Position numbers and translations under genes: made by a program. Shown here in pieces: positions 56,501 to 64,000 of a stretch of DNA of 64,000 nucleotides (position 1 is its first letter; every line of letters starts with the position of its first letter). Where the stretch lies: the NCBI GenBank assembly GCA_947470895.1, contig CANIVF010000001.1, positions 1 to 64,000 on the forward strand, written 5' to 3'. The stretch is from Bacteroidota bacterium. GTDB taxonomy: Bacteria; Bacteroidota; Bacteroidia; Cytophagales; Cyclobacteriaceae. The notes below the pieces were generated by a model. It made no database searches, was not told the DNA's origin, and was given only the letters and a program-made list of their open reading frames with translations.

Positions 56501-59500
56501 TTAAGATTGGTGCTATGGGCACTCAAAAACATTTTGAGACGACCATAGTTAAAGAAGTCCATGGATACGTTTTTGAAAATAGATCGGGCATCACCATCGG
56601 GTAATTCGTTGACGCAAAGCTGAACTGACTGTTCATTTAATCTTCGTTGCGTTACGGAAGTATTATCACGATCGCGTCTTAATGGTTCTACGTAAGCAGG
56701 CTTTACATCGTTACCCTTTCCATTTTCTTCAACGTTTACCACAGACACAGCAAAATTATCCAGGTTAGGTTCTATCGGTTCACCAAATCGTGACTCTTGC
56801 AGATTACCCGTGTAGCGCCTCCACCGGTTTCCTACCGCGCGAAATTTTGACATACGCAATACAACAGGTTGTGTAAACCCGGTTAAGTACATGCGTGCAT
56901 AGCGTATTGATTTAAATCCTTCGAGGTTTCCTACTTTTTCATCAAAGCTTCTCACCGGAATACGAAAAAGATACCACGTTACTTCATCACCATTGATGGT
57001 GTTGGATACCTTATCTACAATAAATTTATTTCCGACCTGAAGGGTATTGGGTTTTAAGTCGATGTTGTAGGTGTAGTATTCTTCAATATCACTTAGTGTA
57101 TTATCCTGATTAAGATCTTCGTTTTCAGGAATGGTGGTTCCTGATTGCGCAAAATCCTGGTTGCCGGATGATACGGGGGTGTTGTTTTCATGACCGTTAA
57201 AGTTTTTATACCGTTCAAGAACTTTGGCATCATTCTGATCAAATTCTGCGCTTAGAAAGTAGTTAAAATTATCTGCCGAAGGATCTTGTAAAGCAATGGT
57301 TTGCGCTGCCGGATCTGTGATCTTATTCAAAAAAGAATCTCTGAATTTATCAGCTTCCTTTGTGTCTCCAACACCATCCAAGCCTACATCCTGATTGGGT
57401 CTTGAACTGGCATTATTGTCAAATGCATTATTGAGGTATTGCTGATTGGTTACATAACCCCAATTGTTTTCGGTGATATTGCCTGATGAAAGATTGCCAT
57501 CCCTGGGTAAACCATTTTCAAAGGCATGCTTTCCATCGCGCATCAGATCTTCTGATAAGCTCCCTAAGTGAAATACTACTTTGCCACCGGTGGTATTGAC
57601 CTGTGATTTTTTTCCATCGTTTATTTCACCGTTTTTGGAATTGATAAATGGATCCATTAACCAGAACTCCAGATACTCCACATTGGCTTTATCAAAATCA
57701 ACTTCGGTTCGTATAGCTGTTGTGATCCCGCCCCAATTGCTGGCCGGATCTTTTAATGTGCCATCAGCGTTGAGGTCAAAGTTATAGTTGTAAGGGCCTC
57801 GTTCGGCCGGATAATAAGCCACATCAAAAATCTGTTCATAAAAATTTCCAATAAAAGGATCAAAGAAGGGGAAGATTTCTTTTGGAGCGACAGGCCTGAT
57901 GTAATGATTCTCTAAATCTTTTTCAGTTATGTTATTGGGCTTAAATCGTCCACCAGTTCTGTAAAACAAATTGTCTACCGTATACCACGCCAACTTCGCT
58001 CTTTTATATCCTGCCCGTGTGTCATTGGGTGCTCCAAGGCTTGGATCAAATCGGTTATTGTTGGTCTTCGGAGTTGTTGAAATTTTCCATGCAGCAGGAG
58101 AGAGTAAACTGTATGGAGTAGCCGTATTTTCAAAGTCATCGATAAACGAAGTGCCATCACCTTGCACAATATTTGAAGTGCCGGGAAGCAGCTGGGCAAA
58201 TTCTGCATTCAGTGTTATTGTCGATTGTTCTTTGGTTTGCAGGAAAGGTAGCGCATCAATTGCTTTCGTAAGTATCCGCGAATTTTTTCTCAGGTTCAGA
58301 TCCAATCCATACTGCAGGTTTCGGGCAGGTTCTGTTCCAATAAGATTGCGGCTGATGAGCGGTCGCTCGTTGTAGTACAGAAACGTAGAACCAATATTGA
58401 TATCATCATTGAGTTTATAATCCAGGCGGGTTCCAAGCAGTGAACGTGTTTGAAATGCGAATGGATCTTGTTGTTCATAGGTAATGTCAATGTCTTTACC
58501 CGAACTTAAAATACCTTCATTTAAAATGGTGACCTTACCGAATGTATAATCTACAGTATAATCTGTACCCTCGCGCAAAGGCGAACCACCGGCATACACT
58601 TTCACCGAACCTTGCGAAATATTAAACCCTTGGATAACGATGTCTTTACCTGAACCTGCTTTGAAAGAACCGGTCAGGTAGAATTTATTTTTTGTGGCGA
58701 ACAACTCCGCTTCCGCTTTAGTGGTGCGATAGAGGGTATCGTACACATATTTGTTGATCAGCTGATCTCGAATCGTAGGATTTGTTTCTTTAGCGAAAAG
58801 ATTTCGCAGTGCTCTATTAAAGGGTTCCAGGAATGGAAAAATGATTAAACCGGTTTCTGTATTAACCGTAATTTTTTCTACAAAGTCGAAGTTGCCATCG
58901 GGTTGTGGATCGTTATATGGATTGAGTCGATCCAAACCAAACACCTGGATCAACTGTTGTGTGCGCGCAAAATCTCCTTCTTGTAATTGCGGGTTATCAA
59001 TACCGGTGCGGTCGTCACGATAAATAACACGAAGTTGAAATCCATCGCGCGTAAGCTGACTCACATTGAGGTTATAGATGTTTTTCATCATCAGATTCCA
59101 GGTAGGATAAATTTTCCCTCTTGAATCTTTGATGCTGATCTTGCGTGGTCTTAGCATTTTCAAATAGACCACTTCATCCTCAGGCTTGGTGGAATACTCT
59201 TCGGTAAGTTCTCCAACTTTATAAACTCTTCCGTTGTAGGTATATTCGAAGGCGATGGCAAGCACTTCATCGTTTTGCAATTTGCGTTGAAGCGTGATGT
59301 AACCGAGTTCTTTGTTAAATGTAAATTCAGTGGGCGAGAGCTTTCGTGCACTGGTAATTTTTTCGAAGTCGGTCCCGTTCACCATTCCTAATCCTTCCAG
59401 CGCCTGGTTTATTCCATCGCTGTTGGCGGATATGTTTCCTAATTTATCAAATAAGGTATTGGCATTGTTTGATGTAGGTGACCGTGGAGGAACCTTGGAA

Positions 59501-60666
59501 GTGAATAAATCTTTACGGTAAATTTTATCGGATTCACCCATATCCATAAAGCCAACTACGTTGCGCATGGTTTGTGTATCGTTCTGTCGATTGAGCAAAT
59601 ACACTTCTATTCGGGTCACGTTAATGCCCGAAGTAATTTGTGGAAGCGTGCCAAGCCATGTTTCAAAATTGTCGCGAAAAAATTGACCTATAAAGAAGTG
59701 ACGGTTTTCATCATAGTTTGAACCTACAATTTCAAAAGGTCTTCCCTGTGCGGCTCCGTTTGTGCTACCGGCTACTTTGACAGAAGATTGTTTTCCTCGT
59801 TGCGTGGTGGCAATGGTGGTCACAAACAGTTTTCCGAATTGCATTTGTGCCTTCACACCAAAAAGATTTTGTGACCCCGTGATCAAACTGTTGTTCAACG
59901 GCAAACTCACATTACCGATTTCCAGTTTTTTGAGTATGTCTTCTTTGAATCCGGTGTACTCTACCTTCATGTTATTTTGAAAGTCGAATGAGTTGTTGTT
60001 ATCAAAGTTGGTGGTTACAGATAATTTTTCACCCACTTTACCCACCACACTTAAGTTGATCTGCTGATCAAATTCAAAACCTCCGTTTCGCTGTTGTCGG
60101 ATGGGGATTTGCGGGTTTTCAATCTTTTGAAATTGTGCACCAAAGTCAAGCATCACATTACCACGAGGTATCAATTCCACATAACTGCCGCCAAAGATGC
60201 GATCCAGCACAGGGCTTACATAAATTTTCGGTATCAGGTTTCTGCTGCTTACAGCACTTTCACCATCCAATGCTTTGCTTCGGCTTTGCCAATAGCTTCG
60301 TTTGATGATGCGGTCCTGTTGTTGGTTAAATTCTTCAAACGACATGCTCGTGTTCGGGCGGTAATTTACGCCACCGATCTTTTCAGAAATGGTGTAGTTT
60401 CTACCAGTATCGATAGCGATTTCAGTAGCAATGCTCTTTGGATCTTTAAGATATAGCGGAGAGAAGGTGGTGTAGTTCGAAAACGGATCACCATAGCGAT
60501 CGCGTAAACGGAACGATGGACGGTAAGGGCTTTTGATTTTGATGGTATCAGCTTTGCTGCGCACAGTATCGCTCTGCTGCCCAAAGGCTACAGGAGCGGA
60601 CCAGCCTGTAGTCAGGCAAATAACCAGTCCGAGGATGAACTTAATCTTCCGGTTAGATCTACTCAA
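53509..60666 (-). CDS. sprA: Type IX secretion outer-membrane translocon SprA/Sov
   Basis: A 2385-residue protein, the size expected for SprA, the very large barrel through which type IX cargo crosses the outer membrane and which gliding needs. The start is a TTG at 60666 ([20 protein letters not shown]…), followed by a signal peptide ending near AFGQQ. An N-terminal [20 protein letters not shown] and long stretches of alternating residues with repeated internal [14 protein letters not shown]-like segments fit the family, and the C terminus ends in a barrel strand ([12 protein letters not shown]). ruvA lies seven bases upstream and gcvH follows, the common Bacteroidota order. Confidence 0.95.
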   Translation of the reverse strand: MSRSNRKIKFILGLVICLTTGWSAPVAFGQQSDTVRSKADTIKIKSPYRPSFRLRDRYGDPFSNYTTFSPLYLKDPKSIATEIAIDTGRNYTISEKIGGVNYRPNTSMSFEEFNQQQDRIIKRSYWQSRSKALDGESAVSSRNLIPKIYVSPVLDRIFGGSYVELIPRGNVMLDFGAQFQKIENPQIPIRQQRNGGFEFDQQINLSVVGKVGEKLSVTTNFDNNNSFDFQNNMKVEYTGFKEDILKKLEIGNVSLPLNNSLITGSQNLFGVKAQMQFGKLFVTTIATTQRGKQSSVKVAGSTNGAAQGRPFEIVGSNYDENRHFFIGQFFRDNFETWLGTLPQITSGINVTRIEVYLLNRQNDTQTMRNVVGFMDMGESDKIYRKDLFTSKVPPRSPTSNNANTLFDKLGNISANSDGINQALEGLGMVNGTDFEKITSARKLSPTEFTFNKELGYITLQRKLQNDEVLAIAFEYTYNGRVYKVGELTEEYSTKPEDEVVYLKMLRPRKISIKDSRGKIYPTWNLMMKNIYNLNVSQLTRDGFQLRVIYRDDRTGIDNPQLQEGDFARTQQLIQVFGLDRLNPYNDPQPDGNFDFVEKITVNTETGLIIFPFLEPFNRALRNLFAKETNPTIRDQLINKYVYDTLYRTTKAEAELFATKNKFYLTGSFKAGSGKDIVIQGFNISQGSVKVYAGGSPLREGTDYTVDYTFGKVTILNEGILSSGKDIDITYEQQDPFAFQTRSLLGTRLDYKLNDDINIGSTFLYYNERPLISRNLIGTEPARNLQYGLDLNLRKNSRILTKAIDALPFLQTKEQSTITLNAEFAQLLPGTSNIVQGDGTSFIDDFENTATPYSLLSPAAWKISTTPKTNNNRFDPSLGAPNDTRAGYKRAKLAWYTVDNLFYRTGGRFKPNNITEKDLENHYIRPVAPKEIFPFFDPFIGNFYEQIFDVAYYPAERGPYNYNFDLNADGTLKDPASNWGGITTAIRTEVDFDKANVEYLEFWLMDPFINSKNGEINDGKKSQVNTTGGKVVFHLGSLSEDLMRDGKHAFENGLPRDGNLSSGNITENNWGYVTNQQYLNNAFDNNASSRPNQDVGLDGVGDTKEADKFRDSFLNKITDPAAQTIALQDPSADNFNYFLSAEFDQNDAKVLERYKNFNGHENNTPVSSGNQDFAQSGTTIPENEDLNQDNTLSDIEEYYTYNIDLKPNTLQVGNKFIVDKVSNTINGDEVTWYLFRIPVRSFDEKVGNLEGFKSIRYARMYLTGFTQPVVLRMSKFRAVGNRWRRYTGNLQESRFGEPIEPNLDNFAVSVVNVEENGKGNDVKPAYVEPLRRDRDNTSVTQRRLNEQSVQLCVNELPDGDARSIFKNVSMDFFNYGRLKMFLSAHSTNLKNNLQDNQLVAFVRLGTDFDENYYEIELPLKITPAGDNGRDISIIWPDQNQIDLDLNELYALKSQRDREGANLGILFPQEGPKKIDKHGIRILGRPDLSQVRMMMIGVRNPRSDDAKAFDVCIWANELRLTDFDRTAGWATNVVLNTKLADLGTVTGSLRHISFGYGGVQSKISERARGETTSYDVSANINVDKLLPQWTGLKIPMFISYENTTINPNFDPANPDLRLDAALKSFNTDSEREAYLKIIQDQSVRRSLNFSNVRKVKLNKDAKLHIYDIENFSFTYAFSEATQTNFNLQENTRRNYKGAVTWQYSPKFKGFEPFKDSKALSLPAWKLIKDLNFNPLPSNISIRGDLDRSFNKMVYRNANTDAASSIPNFQKFFVFNRNYNVRWSLTKALTLDYSAQTNAIIDEPDGDLDNEDSIKIVKENLKKLGRMKNFSQNITANYTLPFEKIPLVDWLGSEYRYNVGYNWRAGPLEKADSLRLGNIIQNTQEQGLNGKIDMVKLYNKIGFLKKINTPSRPSSITTTQKQTQPDTVKRPPELKAVKSLLRLIMSVRNITGTYTISQGTILPGFTQTPSLFGMDKDWNAPGWRFVLGQQESDFQKKAAANGWLTKSNKLTTPFSQVQTKDLSMRASIEPSASLKIQLDIKKNSNTSFQEIFRIDSTGNAYESLSPSRMGSYKVSILSINTAFKNNESVNSTVFNQFSENIGTLQQRFTSITGNSYETRSQDVLIPAFIAAYTGKSAETVNLSPFPAIPFPNWRIDYSGLNKIEALKDVFQSITLNHAYSSTFSVVNYTNSLEYTNVGINNPIEDYNNGQFASKTNSKGELIPVYVISQVMISEQFAPLVGVNFRTKSKLNVRFEYKTKRDLALNISNSQITELNSKDWSIDVGYTKANMKLPFKDNGRVITLKNDITFQLNMSVANNRTIQRKIEEVNTITNGNINFQLRPNVSYLINQKLRIQGYVERTINEPLVTNSFRRSTTRGGIKIIFNLAQ

Positions 60667-60673
60667 TCGTGGT

Positions 60674-61264
60674 TCAGGCGTTTTTTAGTGCTTGCTTTAC
60701 CAGCTCTTCTAAACTTATTGATGTACCCATCCGTTTCAGAAGGGTATCAATACTCCTCTCCGCTGCTGGTTTGGCGATGCCAAGCGTCACCAAGGCAGTT
60801 AACGCCTCGCGTCTTACGGTATTGTGTACCATTCCGGTTTTTCCGGACTCTTCATCACCCAGATCTTTTTTCAGTTTATCCTTCAATTCAAGAATGATCC
60901 GCTGCGCAGTTTTACCGCCAATTCCTTTCACGGCCTGAAGTGAGGCTGCATCCTCGCGCACAATGGCAGATCGTAAATCGGCAGGAGGCAGATAGGAGAG
61001 TACGACCAATGCTGTGTTCGGGCCAACTCCGTTTACCGAAATCAATTGAAGAAACATTTGCTTTTCGGCCTCGCTCACAAATCCATACAAAATGTGGGCA
61101 TCTTCCCGCACATGCAGGTATGTGAATATCTTCAAGTCTTCGCGGTCTTTTATTTCCGAGAAAGTATGAAGAGAGATGCTCACCTGGTAGCCCACTCCGT
61201 TCACTTCAATCTGAACTAATGTTGGCTCCTTATGGACGAGCTTTCCTTTTAAATAGGCGATCAT
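60674..61264 (-). CDS. ruvA: Holliday junction branch migration protein RuvA
   Basis: A 196-residue protein of normal RuvA length. MIAYLKGKLVHKEPT opens the OB fold, LISVNGVGPNTALVVLSYL and LQAVKGIGGKTAQRIILEL are its two helix-hairpin-helix motifs, and the C-terminal domain (REALTALVTLGIAKPAAERS) binds RuvB. It lies seven bases before sprA on the same strand. Confidence 0.96.
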   Translation of the reverse strand: MIAYLKGKLVHKEPTLVQIEVNGVGYQVSISLHTFSEIKDREDLKIFTYLHVREDAHILYGFVSEAEKQMFLQLISVNGVGPNTALVVLSYLPPADLRSAIVREDAASLQAVKGIGGKTAQRIILELKDKLKKDLGDEESGKTGMVHNTVRREALTALVTLGIAKPAAERSIDTLLKRMGTSISLEELVKQALKNA

Positions 61265-61421
61265 GAAAAGCTTAAAAAATTCATTGCAGTTTACGAGGAT
61301 TTGGGCTTGGAAACAAGGGTTTCAAAGACTGAATGGAGCCACTAAAAGATTCCAAAATGGTCTTGGTTTACAGACTTATGATCCGTTGAATCTTTTGTTG
61401 ATGCACTTCATTAAAAAAATT

Positions 61422-61445
61422 AGCCCGGAATTTTAGCTCCGGGCT
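61422..61445 (-). terminator. Intrinsic terminator after maeB
   Basis: AGCCCGGA and TCCGGGCT pair around an eight-base loop, and on the minus strand the stem runs into ATTTTTTTAA. It lies 34 bases past the maeB stop, before ruvA. Confidence 0.8.
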
Positions 61446-61479
61446 CCAATAGATAAATCAAGGTAGGATTACACATCAA

Positions 61480-63759
61480 TCACAAGTGATCATTCTTCTC
61501 GTGCAATTGTGCATCCACCACCGCTATAGCCGCCATGTTAATGATGTCGCGGATGGAGCTGCCAAGTTGAAGAATGTGCACAGGTTTTTTCATTCCTAGC
61601 AAAATGGGTCCGATGGCTTCGGCTCCACCAATTTCCATCAACAGCTTGTAAGCAATGTTGGCTGATGCCAGATTCGGGAAGATTAATGTATTGGCACCTT
61701 TCTCGGCCAGCGCACTAAATGGATAAATCTCTTTTTGAAGTTCGGTATCAAAAGCCACATTGGCTTGAATTTCTCCATCCAAAATCAAATCAGGATATTT
61801 TGCTTTCGCCAACTTCACTGCATCGCGTGTCTTGGTTGGAATCTCACCTTTGCTTGACCCGAAGTTCGAGTAGGAAAGAACAGCAACCCGCGGTTCCATA
61901 TCAAAGAATTTAACACCACGTCCGGCTAATCCAATAATTTCCACGAGTTCATCCGTAGTTGGATCTTGATTTACAGTGCAATCTGCAAAGAAGAAAGTTC
62001 CTTTCTTGTTCATGATGATATACATGCCGGCAACCCGGTTTACTCCTTCGGCCATACCAATGATTTGCAATGATGGCAAAATGGTTTTAGGATAATCTTT
62101 GGTAAGACCAGAAACCAATGCATCGGCTTCGCCAAACTCAACCATCATAGCACCAAATGCATTACGATCATTCATTACTCTTTCAGCATCTTTAATTGTA
62201 ATGCCTTTGCGTTGCCTTTTTTGGTGATATGCTTTCGCATATCGTTGAGTAAGATCTTTTTCTTCTTTGGGGTCTACAATTTTGCAGTCATGCAATTCAA
62301 GACTATTCTCATTGCAGAGTCTTTCAATTTCTTCGCGGTTTCCTAGTAAAATAGGGTAAGCAATTTTTTCGTCTTGTAATACCTGAGCCGCTTTTAGAAT
62401 TTTCAAATGATCAGCTTCTGCAAATACAATATGTTTTGGTTTTTGCTTAGCAATGTCAATGATGCGTGAGGTAAGTTTTTGATCAATACCGATGCGCTTT
62501 AATAGTTGTTGATGGTATGCACTCCAATCGGTAATAGGATTTTTTGCGATGCCGGAATCCATCGCTGCTTTTGCCACCGCGGGCGAAACCGTAGTGATCA
62601 ATCTCGGATCTAATGGTTTTGGAATCAGATAGTCTCTTCCAAATTCAATGCGATCAATATTATAGGCTTGAAAAACCACATCAGGTACTGGATCTTTGGT
62701 CAATTCAGCCAATGCGCGAACCGCAGCGAGTTTCATCGCTTCATTGATTTCGGTGGCTCGTACATCCAATGCTCCTCTGAAAATATAAGGGAATCCTAGT
62801 ACATTATTGATTTGATTGGGATGATCTGAGCGACCCGTGCCCATGATCAAATCGGGTCTTGTCTTTTTTGCCAGATCATAAGCGATTTCCGGATTGGGGT
62901 TGGCCAATGCAAACACGATTGGATCTTTGGCCATAGAAAGGACGTCTTCCGGAGTGAGGCAATCAGCGATAGAAAGACCTACAAATACATCACAACCTCG
63001 AACAGCCTCTTGTAGAGTTTTTATTTTTCGTGTGGTGGCAAATTGTTTTTTACTTTCATCCAGATTGTCGCGCTCCATGTTAATCACACCTTTGCTGTCG
63101 CACATGATCAGGTTCTCTTTTTTTAAACCGAGTGCGAAATAAAGTTTAGTACATGACACCGCAGCAGCACCAGCGCCATTCACCACTAATACAATTTCTT
63201 CGATTTTCTTTCCAACGATTTCAAGCGCACTCAGCAAAGCGGCACTCGAAATGATAGCGGTGCCATGTTGATCATCATGCATGACAGGAATGTTCATCAG
63301 CTCACGCAGTTCTGTTTCAATTTTGAAACACTCAGGTGCTTTTATGTCTTCCAGATTTATTCCGCCAAAGGTTGGCTCCAGTGCTTTTACAATTTTGATA
63401 AATGCGTCTGGATCTTTTTCATTGATTTCAATATCAAAACTATCGATGCCTGCATACTTTTTGAAGAGTACTGCTTTCCCTTCCATCACGGGCTTCGATG
63501 CTTCGGGGCCAATGTCGCCTAATCCTAATACTGCAGTGCCATTGGTGATCACGGCAACAAGATTACCCTTGGATGTATATTTATAAACATCTTCTATGTT
63601 GGCCGCAATTTCTTTGCATGGCTCAGCCACGCCAGGCGAATAGGCTAACGCTAAATCATGCTGAGTGCTGAGCATTTTGGTCGGCACTACTTCAATTTTT
63701 CCGGGTTGCCCTTGTGTGTGATAGTTGAGGGCATCCTGCTTACGAATTTTGGTAGACAT
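61480..63759 (-). CDS. maeB: NADP-dependent malic enzyme with phosphotransacetylase-like domain
   Basis: A 759-residue protein of the MaeB plan. The malic enzyme part covers residues ~1–420: [48 protein letters not shown] and [13 protein letters not shown] (NADP loop). The rest is a phosphotransacetylase-like domain ([18 protein letters not shown]…, [18 protein letters not shown]). It converts malate to pyruvate with NADPH formation, and the second domain is usually regulatory. Monocistronic with its own terminator. Confidence 0.95.
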   Translation of the reverse strand: MSTKIRKQDALNYHTQGQPGKIEVVPTKMLSTQHDLALAYSPGVAEPCKEIAANIEDVYKYTSKGNLVAVITNGTAVLGLGDIGPEASKPVMEGKAVLFKKYAGIDSFDIEINEKDPDAFIKIVKALEPTFGGINLEDIKAPECFKIETELRELMNIPVMHDDQHGTAIISSAALLSALEIVGKKIEEIVLVVNGAGAAAVSCTKLYFALGLKKENLIMCDSKGVINMERDNLDESKKQFATTRKIKTLQEAVRGCDVFVGLSIADCLTPEDVLSMAKDPIVFALANPNPEIAYDLAKKTRPDLIMGTGRSDHPNQINNVLGFPYIFRGALDVRATEINEAMKLAAVRALAELTKDPVPDVVFQAYNIDRIEFGRDYLIPKPLDPRLITTVSPAVAKAAMDSGIAKNPITDWSAYHQQLLKRIGIDQKLTSRIIDIAKQKPKHIVFAEADHLKILKAAQVLQDEKIAYPILLGNREEIERLCNENSLELHDCKIVDPKEEKDLTQRYAKAYHQKRQRKGITIKDAERVMNDRNAFGAMMVEFGEADALVSGLTKDYPKTILPSLQIIGMAEGVNRVAGMYIIMNKKGTFFFADCTVNQDPTTDELVEIIGLAGRGVKFFDMEPRVAVLSYSNFGSSKGEIPTKTRDAVKLAKAKYPDLILDGEIQANVAFDTELQKEIYPFSALAEKGANTLIFPNLASANIAYKLLMEIGGAEAIGPILLGMKKPVHILQLGSSIRDIINMAAIAVVDAQLHEKNDHL

Positions 63760-63863
63760 GTAATCGGTTTTAGATTATGTGATTAAAGCAAGGTAGCACC
63801 TAAGTGATAGGATTGCGAATTTTAACATGAAAATATCCTTTGTAAAAAAATGACTTTGATGAG

Positions 63864-64000
63864 CTATTTCGCAGCAGCGGTAAGCTCCGAACTGATCTTG
63901 AACGTTTGCAAAATGGTTTCCAATTCACGTATGATTTCGCGCTGATCTTTGCCGGGGCTATACGTAAATCCTTCGATGTAATACATAACTCCTGTAGGTT
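63864..64000 (-). CDS. C-terminal end of a gene cut by the window edge
   Basis: The last 44 or so codons of a minus-strand gene that starts beyond 64000. It ends with GVMYYIEGFTYSPGKDQREI…ETILQTFKISSELTAAAK. The sequence is charged and probably helical. I do not recognise it and cannot tell the function from this much. Confidence 0.6.
   Translation of the reverse strand, partial: PTGVMYYIEGFTYSPGKDQREIIRELETILQTFKISSELTAAAK

Noticed and set aside
53509-60666. Plus-strand open frames inside sprA, up to 134 codons
   Set aside because: They lie within a clear 2385-residue gene on the other strand, have no signals or family motifs, and are what a long gene gives by chance.
1-64000. CRISPR array, tRNA, rRNA or insertion sequence
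   Set aside because: No regular direct repeats with spacers, no transposase motifs and no cloverleaf or rRNA segments were seen on reading the gaps; a covariance-model search would be needed to exclude small RNAs.

Overview
The window comes from a member of the Bacteroidota, most likely a gliding Cytophagales-type bacterium; the order is an inference. The support is a full-length sprA (type IX secretion translocon) in the neighbourhood maeB–ruvA–sprA–gcvH–lipA, secreted proteins with Gly-rich linkers and 'YPNP/FPNP' sorting-domain starts, a large TonB-dependent receptor, an OmpA/PD40 envelope protein, and promoters resembling the Bacteroidota TTG / TAnnTTTG type. All three stop codons are used by intact genes. 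I saw no tRNA, rRNA, insertion sequence or CRISPR array.

Layout. (1) 0.1–2.5 kb: three minus-strand genes for exported proteins, one carrying a Cys/His hydrolase-like domain plus PKD-like domains. (2) 2.8–10.2 kb: an amidoligase cluster with two ATP-grasp proteins, a GCS2/YbdK-type carboxylate-amine ligase, a class I glutamine amidotransferase, three alpha/beta-hydrolases, and a thiamine-pyrophosphokinase-like gene split by an in-frame TAG. (3) 10.4–13.0 kb: an outer-membrane barrel gene with a stop codon at its signal-peptide cleavage site, next to a secreted PKD-like gene with two compensating frameshifts. (4) 13.2–25.4 kb: housekeeping and mixed genes (HAD phosphatase, WG repeats, ornithine aminotransferase, RmuC, a GroES-like protein, a GH5 pseudogene, a D-threonine-aldolase-like protein, an FMN glutamate-synthase-like protein, a haem protein, an outer-membrane barrel). 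(5) 25.5–33.1 kb: M14 peptidase, TonB-dependent receptor, MltF-like lytic transglycosylase. (6) 33.1–43.0 kb: kynurenine pathway (kmo, kynU, haaO), an SDR-like protein, OmpA/PD40, an aldehyde dehydrogenase, and pnuC–nadR for NAD salvage. (7) 43.0–52.1 kb: CE15-like esterase, a nucleoside/sugar operon (FucP-like transporter, SMP-30 lactonase, ribokinase, sugar transporter, nucleoside hydrolase), a nucleotidyltransferase and an M28 peptidase. (8) 52.1–64 kb: lipA, gcvH, sprA, ruvA, maeB and the end of a further gene.

How the genes fit together. The 2.8–9.3 kb genes are tightly packed and co-directional, and look like one pathway building and trimming an unknown amide- or peptide-linked small molecule; this is the best candidate for an undescribed system. 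The 33–43 kb genes can turn kynurenine into the quinolinate precursor, alongside nicotinamide riboside salvage. The 44–49 kb operon fits release of ribose from nucleosides and its phosphorylation. All clear broken genes lie in the first 19 kb; the remaining 45 kb looks intact.
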